Source of the DNA: Symsagittifera roscoffensis
Lineage: Eukaryota; Xenacoelomorpha; Acoela; Convolutidae
Length of the DNA stretch: 64,000 nt
Reading direction: 5' to 3'
Assembly: GCF_963678635.1 (NCBI RefSeq)
Contig: NC_087064.1
Coordinates: 79,712,512 to 79,776,511 of the forward strand
The notes beneath the pieces are model-generated. The model ran no database searches, was not told the DNA's origin, and saw only the letters and a program-made list of their open reading frames with translations. Positions 10,936-21,400 of the stretch are shown here, one piece after another. The position numbers and the translations under genes are program-made. Every line of letters begins with the position of its first letter. Position 1 is the first letter of the stretch.

Positions 10936-12775
10936 CTAACTTCGGCTCACTTAAGCTTTTGCTGTGCCTTTAGCCTTCCCTTTTCGTCTAGAACAGCCTA
11001 AAGATACTTTATTCAACCGCTATTACCTTTTGTTAGGGGTATGAGGGCTTTTCTAAAAAAAAAATTTTAAAACGTGAAGGGTGTACCCTTCCAAATTGAG
11101 GAATTTGCTAAAAACAATCTCAAAAAATTTTCACGCTTACTTCTCCGAAAAACTTTTGTCCCTATCAATAAGCTCAGCTAATTTCTGATCTATTGGTACC
11201 AAGATCAACTCGATATGCCCAGTAGTTCCAAAGTTATTAACCAAAACGTCTTTTTTTTAAACTCAAAAAATTTTTCTCTCTTATAGGTTCCGCCTAACTT
11301 TTTCCGCAAATCAGGTCCTTTCGACCTAAAAATTATTGATCCGAGCTCAGAAGGCCTATACTCTTCTAGTTCAATGCAAAAGACCCGATCTAAAACGCTT
11401 TAGTTGAAAAAAATTGCAAAAAAACTATGCTACCTGTACCCCTCCGGATTGATGAATCCACCAAATCAAACACGTTAAGTTCGATTACTCTGCAACCGGG
11501 AAGGCTTTCGGGTAGCGGATTTTAAAACTTGTAGATTCACTAGTGGACGTTGTCCGAACAACTATTTTTACTGTTCTAACTCAAAAATTTCAAAAAATTT
11601 TCTGAATTTTTAGTGTTTCGGTTTCTCAAAAATCACGAAAATTCGGTTTTTTGGTTCCAAAATAGTTCCAACCACTTCCGAACTAAACTCAACCGGTTCT
11701 ATCTATTATGGTAGTGCAATTACGATGTAACACACTACTTTAGCGCTTTTTTCCGTTTCAAAAATTATCGATATCTCAAAAATCGCGACTTGTGGGGGGA
11801 TCAAAATATCACTATTTTGACCCTAAAAACCGGTCTGTTTTCGTTGTTTTTCACTGAAAAACGATATAAGACTATTAATATAGGCTCTATAAGTAAGAAT
11901 AATAGTAATACTATACCCCTCCGGGTTTGTTTAATATCCGAATTAAGGTGCTTAACTCGGATATTCGCAGTTCGGTGAAGGGTCACTACAGTGCAGCACT
12001 GTCGAGCCCCCCACAGATTTTTATTTTAATTTTTGTACCAAAAGGGATACAAAACTTGTTAAAGATACCCAACAGTCGATTGTTGTTGTCGTTGAGCCTC
12101 TTCTTGTTGCTCCTTGTACTGCTTGCCGGATCAGTCTTCTCCCAAGACCCTTCCGAATTGAGCGCAAATCAGCTGACCCTTCCGGATTGAGCGCAATTTA
12201 TCATTAACATGCTTAAATGCTCAAATAACCCTAGAGTACAAGCCTCACAAACGGGCTACAAAACTGATCGTAACAATCTTGACTGATATAAATGCCTGTA
12301 ACAACAATATATCTATCAACAACAAACGGGGGGGTCGGATCACATCTTGTCTGGGGGGATGATTTCTACTGATTTTTTACTTTTTTTTTTTTTACTGTTT
12401 TTGGTTTTTTCGGTTATTTTTTTTTATGTTTTTTGTTTTTCTTGGGTACTATACTACTTTTTGTTTGGTTTTATATATATCTTTAAGTGTTTTTGGTCAC
12501 GAACCTCTCAGGGAACGAGGGAATGGCCGATCCCCCCACCCTTCCTGGTTCTTGAATTTTCGGTCTTAACTAAGTTAAAAAGCTATTCACGGTAATCCGG
12601 AGGGCTTCCGCGCTCCGAACCACCCCTCCGCCACGGCGGTTTAGGCCTAATAAGGGCGTTAATGTGAGCATCCTCTCGGCGCGGAGTGCTCGTTAACGGT
12701 TCTGCCGGTCATGATGTTAAAAAGAATAACACCCAGGAGCGCCATAAAAACATCTATGTAACATTCGCCCGGAAG
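10936..12775 (+). repeat. Large repeat copy A (~1.8 kb)
   Basis: Aligns by eye in direct orientation with 13,691-15,514, from the GTGCCTTTAGC region to the shared end ACATTCGCCCGGAAG. Identity is high along most of the length, with small indels and differing poly-T runs (for example 12,380-12,490 against 15,120-15,190). Only short spurious ORFs are seen. It contains several TCCGGATTG-type motifs and a G-rich TTGTGGGGGGATC segment. It is cut off from its own copy of the ~190-bp flanking segment by 12,776-13,497. Confidence 0.78.
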
Positions 12776-13497
12776 ATACATATCGACGGAAGACAAAACT
12801 AAGTCTTAAGACGACTGGCTAACGTCTAAACAGAGCTTTGCATGCTTTTCACCGTCTCTACCAAGCCAGTACTTTTCGGTGGTCTTTCTAACATCGGGTC
12901 GACAAAAACGTTACTGCTTTCGGCTTCGGTCAAAACTCTCAAATTAACTAGATTACATGCAGAAACAGTGAGCTCATGGCTGGGTCTCAGTATCCCCAGA
13001 CCACGAGGTCACTCCTAAAAACAGGGCTACTACTTATTATATTACTATTGTTTTTGTTCAGTAGATAAAAATCATCATCTCCATCGAAGATGGATCAACC
13101 CTTTCCCCCAACTCCTAGCTTCTCATCCTTATCAAAATGAATCTAGATGTTAAATAAATTCAAGTCAGGACATGACAGGAAGCTAAAAGTTTATGTAACA
13201 GGCTAAAAGTTTCAGTCCCGAAACCCTTCCGGATTCTTGAATCCACTGAATCAAGCTCGCTAATCTTGACTTCCTCTTAATCCGGAAGGCTGTCCTCCAC
13301 CCTTCACCGTTGTCTGCAACGGCCCTGCAACTATTGTAGCGACACAATAGTTGCAACTCGGAGTGTTCTCTGTTACTCTATAACTCGTTGTCGTTTTCCA
13401 ATCTCTATTTCGTAGTTGTTGTTAGCGCAGCTAATGTTGTTCTCCTTTTTTTTCCTGTTTTAGCCAAAATGGCCGTTTCTGACGTTTTTCTCAGAAA
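12776..13497. other. Unique 0.7 kb between repeat A and the flanking segment
   Basis: No ORF, RNA gene or recognisable repeat. It interrupts the order repeat copy - flanking segment that is intact in the second unit, so it may be an insertion. I saw no terminal inverted repeats. One TCCGGATT motif occurs near 13,225. Confidence 0.35.
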
Positions 13498-13690
13498 TAT
13501 GACGTCATAATTCGAATTTTTGAAATGTTAAAGTACCAGAATTTTCTAGCCCTCACCGTTTGGCCAATCGTTCCAATAACGTTCTTAGTTCTTAATAATC
13601 ACCAATCCGGAAGGCTCGCTGCTAAAAATTCGACTTCTGCAGAGATTGCATTTTTCACATTCTGGTCGAATGTCACAAATCTCGGCTCGA
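13498..13690 (+). repeat. ~190-bp flanking segment, copy 1
   Basis: Matches 15,515-15,690 in direct orientation (starts GACGTCATAATTCGAATTTT, ends near TGGTCGAATGTCACAAA). Together with the large copies it gives a unit of about 2.0 kb repeated in tandem, with the first unit interrupted. Confidence 0.65.
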
Positions 13691-15514
13691 CCAAGGTTTT
13701 CTCGTGCCTTTAGCTTTCCATTTTCTTCTAGAAGAGCTCAAAATTGCCTTATTTGACCGTCACTACCTTATGGTAGGGGTGTCAGGGCTTTCCAAATTTT
13801 TTTTTTATAAAACGTGAAGGGTCTACTTTCCCGAATTGGTGAAATTGCTAAAAACAATCCTAAAAATCTTTCACGCTTCCTTTTTTTATAATTGATGTTT
13901 CTATTAGTAAGCTCAGCTAATTGCGGATCTAATGGTACCAAGATCAACTGGATCTGTCCAGTATTTTCAAAGTTATTAACCAAAACGCGTTTTTAAAGTC
14001 AAAAAATTTCTCTCTTATAGGTTCCGCCTAACTTTTTTTTCCCAATTCTGTTCTATTCGACCTAAAAATTATTGATCCGATCTCAAAAGGCCTATACTCT
14101 TCTAGTTCAATGCAAAAAACCCGATCTTAAACGCTCTAGCTGAAAAAATTTGCGAAAAATTATGCTATTTGTACCCCTCCGGATTGATGAATCCACTAAA
14201 TCAAACAGGTTAAGTTCGATTTCTCTGTAACCCGGAAGGTTATCGGCAAACGAGTTTTAAAACCTGTCCATTCACTAGTGGACGTTGTCTGAACAACTAT
14301 TTTTACTGTCCTAAATCAAAAATTTCAAAAAAAAATATATTTTTTTATAGTGTTCTGTCTTTCCAAAAATCACGAAAATTTGGTTTTTGGTACCGAAATA
14401 GTTGCAACCACTTCTGAACTAAACCCAACCGGTTCTGCCAATTAAACTAGCTCAGTTACGATTACGATGTAACTCACTAATTTAGCGCTTTTTTCCATTT
14501 CAAAAAATATCGATATCTCAAAAATCGCGATTTGTGGGGGGATCAAAATATCGCAATTTTGACCCTAAAAACCGGCCCGCTTACTGTGTTTTTCTCTGAA
14601 AAACGATATCGGAGTATTAATATAGGCTGTATAAGTAATAATACTAGTAATAATATACCCCTCCGGGTTTGTTCAATATCCGAATTAAGGTGCTTAACTC
14701 GGAAATTCACAGTTCGATGAAGGGTCACTACAGTGCAGCACTGTCGAGCCCCCCACAGATTACTATCTTATTCTTTGCACCAAAAGGGATACAAAACTTG
14801 TTAACGATACCCAACAGTCGACTGTTGCTGTCGTTGAGCCCCCTCTTGTCACTCCTTGTACTGCTTGCCGGATCAGTCTTCCCACTAATCCCGAGACCCT
14901 TCCGGATTGAGCGCAAATCAGCAGACCCTTCCAGATTGAGCGCAAGTTAGCATTAACGTGCTTAAATACTCAATTAACCCTACAGTACAAGCCTCACAAA
15001 CGGGCCACAAAAATGATCGTAACGATCCTGATTGATATAAATGCCTGTAACAACAATATATCTATCAACAACAAACGGGAGGGTCGGATCACATCTTGTC
15101 TGGGGGGATGATTTCTACTGATTTTTTTTACTGTTTTTGGTTTTTTCGGTTATTTTTTTAACGTTTTTTGCTTTTCTTGGGAACTTTACTACTTTTTGTT
15201 CGGTTTCTTATATATCTTTAAGTGTTTTTGGTCACTAACCTCTCAGGGAGCGAGGGGACGGCCGATCCCCCCACCCTTCTTCCTGGAACGTGAATTTTCG
15301 GTCTTAACTAGTTTAAAAAGCTATTCACGGTAATCCAGAAGGCTTCCGCGTTCCGAACTACCCTTCCGCCCCGGCGGTCAGGGCCTATTAAGGGCGTTAT
15401 TATGAGCATCCGCTCGGCGCGGAGTGCTCGTTAACGGTTGTGCCGGTCATGATGATAAAAAAGAATAACACCCAGGAGCGCCATAAAGACATCTATGTAA
15501 CATTCGCCCGGAAG
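13691..15514 (+). repeat. Large repeat copy B (~1.8 kb)
   Basis: Direct copy of 10,936-12,775. It is directly followed by the flanking segment (15,515-15,690), and this order gives the intact ~2.0 kb unit. No coding capacity is seen. The nature of the unit is unknown: it could be satellite-like, or a pair of long terminal repeats of something now lost. Confidence 0.78.
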
Positions 15515-15690
15515 TGTGACGTCACAATTCGAATTTTTAAAATTTAAGAAATTCCGAATCCTTCAGCCTTCACGATTTGACTAATTGTCTGAATAACACT
15601 GTTAATCCTCTAAAACTGCTAATTCGGAAGGTTAGCTGATAGTCCTTCGTGATTGTCTTTTCGTCAATTCTGGTCGAATGTCACAAACAT
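15515..15690 (+). repeat. ~190-bp flanking segment, copy 2
   Basis: Second copy of the 13,498-13,690 segment. It ends where the LINE fragment begins, so this is also a junction between two repeat families. Confidence 0.6.
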
Positions 15691-16160
15691 TGCTCAACAA
15701 ATTGCTTCAAAAGGTAGTTCAGTATGTGGGAATTCATCGGGTCAAAATCAGCATTGCAATAACCATATGATTTAGGGACAGTAGCTTGTCTCGTGAACGT
15801 TGGGGAAAAACTTTGAAACTTCAATTTTGTTAAGATGGCATCATGATTTGGGAGACAATTTAATTTTTCGTCTTTGCATTTTTTGCAGAAGATTACTTCG
15901 GTCTTCGAATTAACAAATAGGCGATCTAGAATTCCATATGAAGCAGTTTTAAAGTTAACTTCTTGTTGCATGTTATAATCAATCATTCGGTCAAGGAAAA
16001 GTTGAGTTTGATCACAGGTTGAGGTGTAATTGTTCCAATCAACATTCAGCATTTTGATGTCAACATATATTATAAAGTTGTTCATAATTTCGAGATATGG
16101 TAATGATTCCGTTAAATAGTTCCAATACCTTTTCTTGGGGTATGTGATATATATTGTTCG
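15681..16160 (-). pseudogene. LINE ORF2 endonuclease, C-terminal half
   Basis: On the minus strand this piece continues the endonuclease from the other side of the inserted TIR element. Recognisable features of the APE-type endonuclease are an Asp/Asn-Trp stretch (KMLNVDWNNY), a SYGILDRLFV strand with the conserved Leu-Asp, and a CLPNHDAILTKL end, where SDH is usual and NHD is seen. It stops before any reverse transcriptase. The N-terminal ~45 codons of the 197-codon open frame come from the TIR element and are not native. Confidence 0.65.
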
Positions 16161-16608
16161 ATTACGTCTCAAATGGCATAATTCCCAAATGGCATAAAAA
16201 TGAAAAATTCCCCAAATGGAATAAATTTCATGCAACAGTTGCTTTGGAAAATCGAGAAAAATTTTTTCGTGCACAATGTGAGAAAATTAGTCAAATTGTC
16301 AATTCAAATGTTGATTGACATTTTATCGTGAAAAACTTGAAGAACTTTTTATCAAAAGCAAGAAGCATAAGCTTGCGATTATTAATAAGCTGCTTGTGGT
16401 CAATTTTTTTTCGACAAATCTGTTGCTTAAATTTGTTTGGAAGCAATTAATTCCAAATCTTGTTCACATGCTTTCGTTCCTGACAAAATGATAGAAATAG
16501 AAATTGATAGAAAACGTTTAAATTACAATGAAAACTTGAAGTTTATGCCATTTTGGAAAAGTTTCCATTTTTATGCCATTTGGGAGTTATGCCATTTGGG
16601 AAGTTACC
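16161..16608 (+). mobile_element. Small TIR element inserted in the LINE fragment
   Basis: About 450 bp with imperfect inverted ends: an AAATGGCATAATTCCC-type run on the left and its complement on the right (GGGAGTTATGCCATTTGGG). Each end carries the AAATGGCAT motif twice. It is flanked by TATTGTTCG on both sides (16,152-16,160 and 16,609-16,617), an 8-9 bp target duplication, and it splits the endonuclease coding sequence at that point. No transposase. Superfamily not assigned. Confidence 0.75.
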
Positions 16609-16617
16609 TATTGTTCG

Positions 16618-16996
16618 TTGGAGATACTGCAGGGTTGTAAAAGCAAACTAGCATAATTTGACGTTCATTGAAAATAAGGGAGCATGCAACAACAGCACCT
16701 TTAATATATTTCGTTAGAAACATTTCTCGAGATATTAGATAGTTTCTTAGAACTCCGCCGTGCAATTAGAACTCCGCCGTGCTTTGTAACATAATTAATA
16801 TATTCGCGGTCTGATCTAAAAATTGAGTAATTAGGAAGGAAGAGTTCATTGTCAAAGAATTGGGGATAAAGCCAGGTTTCTGTAATCATAAAGTAGTCAG
16901 GACCTAGAAGAATTGTAATGTTCAAAACGTGAATGCGTTTTTCGCGATTGATAAGGCTTCGGACGTTAAAAAGGAAACAATCGATATGTTCAGTTG
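16618..16996 (-). pseudogene. LINE ORF2 endonuclease, N-terminal half
   Basis: Minus-strand fragment with the start of an APE-type endonuclease: NVRSL near the N-terminus, then FMITETWL and GGVLIA, the usual order in non-LTR retrotransposons. The frame breaks near 16,700 but continues in another frame (FNERQIMLVCFYNP) up to the inserted TIR element. It lies directly downstream of the ORF1 end, as in two-ORF LINEs. Confidence 0.72.
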
Positions 16997-17024
16997 TTCG
17001 GGTTGTATCTTCGAGTCAATTGGA

Positions 17025-17339
17025 TCAGTCAGTTTCGCGCCCTTCGTTTGTCAATTTAAGATTGTAACTTTTGAACTTTTCTTTCACATAGTTCTGTTCT
17101 GTAATCAGTTTATAGCGCTTGGTGAGTATTTGACGTTTTTTCAGCTGTTCTTCTTTGTTTAACGATCGACTTATGAAAATGTTAGTGTTGGTTTCACGAT
17201 TGAACTGGCGAATTCGGTGAGCACTTGCTAGTAGTTTTTTGACAGTCCACGAGTTACTAAAGCTGACTAGAATTGACCTCGCTTTTCCATTTGGATCGTC
17301 ACAGTTTCCAATCCTTCTAATGTTGGTTACAGGTTTTGC
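17025..17339 (-). pseudogene. LINE ORF1 C-terminal fragment
   Basis: About 104 codons open on the minus strand, ending in TGA 17,025-17,027. The pattern of a basic segment (RRIGN), then RSILVSFSNSWTVKKLL, then ISRSLNKEEQLKKRQIL is typical of LINE ORF1 RNA-binding C-termini. It is followed within ~40 bases by the endonuclease reading frame. The 5' part of ORF1 is missing, closed by a stop at 17,340-17,342. Confidence 0.6.
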
Positions 17340-17342
17340 TTA

Positions 17343-18021
17343 GCATTTTGAAAGATCTTTATTAAGTTTATAATGTGGCAGCCAAGTTTGTTTCAGATGT
17401 TTCAATTTTTTTGCAAGCTTTATTTTTTTTTTTTTAGAAAAAACGGTTTTTAAGTTTTTTTCAGCATTTCATTTGTCTTTTCATATGTTGCTTATCATAA
17501 TCATTCATTTTGTATCGCAAACGATGCGAAGCTCTGCTTGCGATACAAAATTGGCTTACGTGTTTCGCCTTTGTATGGACCACTTCAGTCCAGTTATGCT
17601 CGAGATAAGGTGATTGATTGGGTTAAGTTCACACTGTCTAACGAAAACGTATAATTACTAGATGTTTCGAACACTGTTCTTGACGACGTTCGCCTGTTTT
17701 GGGTATTTAGAGACCTGGCCATGGGGGCGTTTCAATTTCTATCTAGAATGGGGGTGCGGGTATTTTGGTAGTAGTCTTTAAGCTATAACGATCCTAAAGT
17801 TCCATTTCCAAAGCGAACCACGAATTGGCTCTGGCAAATTGAGGTTTAAAAGCACAAGAGACAGTGTCGCTGGCCATTGGCTATATAGCATATTATTGGT
17901 AATCTCATAAGACTCGAGTGAACGACTGTTAAATAGGAATAGTTACTCCTAAAATCAGTAAAATTTCAGCTTCTATGATTCGCTTTTCAGCAAAAACGCC
18001 TAACACTAAACTCTTTTTCAG
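17343..18021. other. Non-coding region upstream of the first recognised exon of the plus-strand gene
   Basis: No coding exon recognised. It contains one copy of the TCGCAA...GCGAAGCTCTGCTTGCGATA repeat tail near 17,512-17,550. It ends with a clear pyrimidine tract and AG acceptor at 18,020-18,021 (CTCTTTTTCAG). A first exon or promoter may lie here but I cannot place it. Confidence 0.4.
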
Positions 18022-18438
18022 GTCAACGCTTTGAACCTCTGATGGTTTTAAATTTCATTGATGACGTTGAAAGAAAAGACGAACAAAGCAAACGATTGTC
18101 TTTCTACAAAGAATATTTCAATGCTCCTGATTGGAACATGGAATATGAAAAATACATCGAACGACTGAAGTTTAGACAGATGCGCAAGTTGAAAGAGCTT
18201 TCCCATTCTCCTAGATTCTGGGAGCTAACAACAGAAAAGAAAGTTCTTAGCTCTAATAATTTTTTAGCCAATGAAAGTAATAAAAGAAGTATTGGAGTTC
18301 AATATTCAGAAGAAGTCAATGAATACGGCAGTAGTGAACTTGAAAAAGGAGGCAAAGTAATTTTTGAAAACAATTCTAAATTGGAAAATGTCTCAGAGAA
18401 GAAGTATCACATCGAAGCTCCCATTCATGATAATAAAG
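18022..18438 (+). CDS. Exon a of the unknown gene
   Basis: Acceptor AG at 18,020-18,021, donor GTGAGT at 18,439. Open throughout. Ends in phase 1, completed by exon b. Candidate start ATG at 18,042. Confidence 0.65.
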
Positions 18439-21400
18439 GTGAGTCAGTTATTACTCTTGTGATAAGCAAGGGTATTGCAATCGGGTTCGAGGCTTTTTTC
18501 CCGTAAATAACTTTGTTCACAGGACTCATCGACTGGAGTTACCTTGGCTCATAACGTATTCAAATTTCTTGCTGTCTCCGACTCACTTAGCTTGGAGGTA
18601 ACGAATACGCCTGGAAAGAAAAAGGTCTTAGGTTCGAATCTGCTAGGACCTGTTTTTTTTTTCAAAAAGTGCCGTATCATTTTAAAATCCGGCCGAATCG
18701 AAATTTGCTTTTCACACTGGTTGTAATTTTACCAACTCGGTTTGTTTAAATTTCGTTTTTTTCCTCAAGTTTGTTTAGACTTAATCATTTCGGCCAATTT
18801 TATATCCACTTAGTGGCCTCTTATTCTATCGTTTGATACCCGACAAAAAGTTTCGTGTTCTGAGGGAAGGCGGACTCAACTTTTTTATTAAGAATTTTTT
18901 CGACATTAAGGGCTTCAGATGTTTTTTTTTGTATTGTTACCGCGTGATCAATTTGGTTTCGATGCTTTTTTTGATTTATATTGCCTTGGCATGTTTATTT
19001 TTCAAAACTATCTTCATTCATTTTGGTAGATTGGTTGTTTGTATATTTATAAAACATCGATATTACTTTTTTTGCTGAAGATTTTTCGGCTTGAGGTTTC
19101 GCTCTCGGTGGGCGCGTGCCCATGACGCTATGAAAAGTCATAATGATGGGGTAGGGTTCCCCGTGCGTACATTGCATTTGGTCTTTTTTTTTACCCATAA
19201 CCGTTTTTTATGGAGTGAACGTGTTCAAAAAATCTCCGCTTCAATTTCCAGATCTTTTTGCATGCGACACTAGAGTTTGAAAATACGATTAGTTTGTTAT
19301 TGCCGTTTTGCGATTGTTTTATTTTAAAGACAGATTTTGGTCATTTTTGGCCTTTTCCCAATGATCCCAAAAATTGATTTTGAATTTCTATTCAGTTAGT
19401 TTTTACTCAAGAAGACCTTCTTAATGGTGCCTAAGGGACGTGGTATGATAGTTTAAACTATTTCAAAAAATTGAAAATTTCACAGTTTATAAGACTGTCA
19501 TCTAAGATTCGGAAAATTAAAAGCTTAAAAGATTAAGATAATGGCTTCTGATAACAAAACGAATTTCCCGTTGAATAATATGAAAGTCCTATTAGCAAAA
19601 AGCTTAAAGTTTTTTCTTTAAGTTCTAGGTTTTTTTTCTTATTTGGCCATTTGACCGAAATCGATAGGAAAAAATAGAAATTTAGTTTAAGTAATTTCAA
19701 CGTTTTTTTTCCATAGTTTAGGTTAGGTCATACACTTCTTATTTTTAACGTAAACAGCTGTCAATATACATGACATAGTAAAGTTTTGAAAGTTGGCCTC
19801 ATTATTACATAATAGATCTTAGGAAGAAATGTTTTTTTTTTGGTTAGTTTCAGCTGATTAACTTCTAGGATGTCCTCTGGGGTCCCTCAGGGGCGAATGG
19901 AGGAGCATCCGAGTGGGAACATCTAACAGAAATTGATTTTTTTAAATAATTTGCTCAGATATTTTGTCCAGTTTTGTCTGAGCGTTATTATTGCGCCCGA
20001 AGGGCGGAATTGTCATTCGAAAGCATATTCAGCTGCCCTGCTAATCCAGTCATTTTCACCGGGGTGTGTGCTCATTGTTTTTGGAAAAACACAGAAAAAG
20101 CGCCCAAGGGAGGGAGGATGGGGCGCTTGCCTGCCTGCCCTTAGGTTTGATTTCAATACCTAAATGGCTATCGAGGATACTATCTGGGCAGTTCATAAAT
20201 ATTTTCCAATCAGATTTTGCCGAACAATTTTTGTTGACTCTTAGCTCATTGGCTGTCGGCTTCAACTCTGTCGGCTTGTTACCTAATGTTTTGTTTTCTA
20301 CGAAGTTTTGGTGCACAAATTCAACCTCATTTGGAACCCAGAAAATATTTAAAAGTTTGAGCAAAAAAATTGATTTTCGCATTTTACTGTTTTTTACGCT
20401 TCTACGCTTACAACTTCGATGTCCTCTTAACTCTTGCGATTAGCAAGCATAATAAAATCAGAATAAAGACTTTTTTCGGGTTAACAACTTTTCAACAGAA
20501 TCACTTGAATCATTTGTTATCTTGGTTCATAATTAATTCGAATTTCCAATCATCTCCTTTAGTCTGGAGGTAGCTAATACCCATGTACGGCAAAGGCCCT
20601 GGGTTCGAACCTGACCAGGGTTTTTTTCGAATGGGAAATTTTCCGTTTCAAAAAAATTGTCGGCTTGTTATTTGTCGGTATATGTTTTGTCGGCTTTGTT
20701 GCCACATCGTATTTTTTTTGCTGCATGCACTTTGCATTGTAGTTGCTTTTTCGGTTTTCATTTACTCCTGCAAATTGTTATTCTGCTAGTCTTGACTTTT
20801 TTCCTTTCATTTGTTTGCCTATTTTTTTTCTGCCTTTATACTTCGGCTCATATTTTATCAGCTTGCTAACCTAATTTTGGGTCGTTCGAGGGAACCATAG
20901 TTTTAACGTTTTCCTCCGGATCGAACAAAACGGTAAAAACCTCAGAACAAAATTGTTTTGATTTTTCTTTTAACGCCGTCAAATGTGTTTCTGGACGTGT
21001 TTTCCGCAAATAGAACATCATTCCAGACACATTTTGAAGTTTGTTTGGTTGTGGTTTTTTCAAAATTTTTCCATTTTCTTCGGATTTAGTTGCTCTTGTT
21101 CTTTCCTGTATGCTAGCTTGCAGTGATGTTTTTGTGGTATCGAAAGTGATGCGAAGCTCCGTTTCGCCTCATTTTTGATAGCTTTGGAATATCGTGCTGT
21201 TCCAATCCTATACTTGCTGTATCGCAAGACACTCGTCCTTCCTTTCCTTTCATACAATCAAAACCCATTGGAATTTCACAAATAAGGGAAACATGAAATA
21301 TAACGTCAATAAAAGTAGAGAGTCAGATAGTTGATTGACCTGATATGAGGCTACGGATCTACCAGATACTTGTACTAAGATGCGCTATCTATCCCTTGGC

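Noticed and set aside
15681-16274. 197-codon minus-strand ORF taken as one protein
   Set aside because: Its first ~45 codons are from the inserted TIR element; only the remainder is LINE endonuclease.
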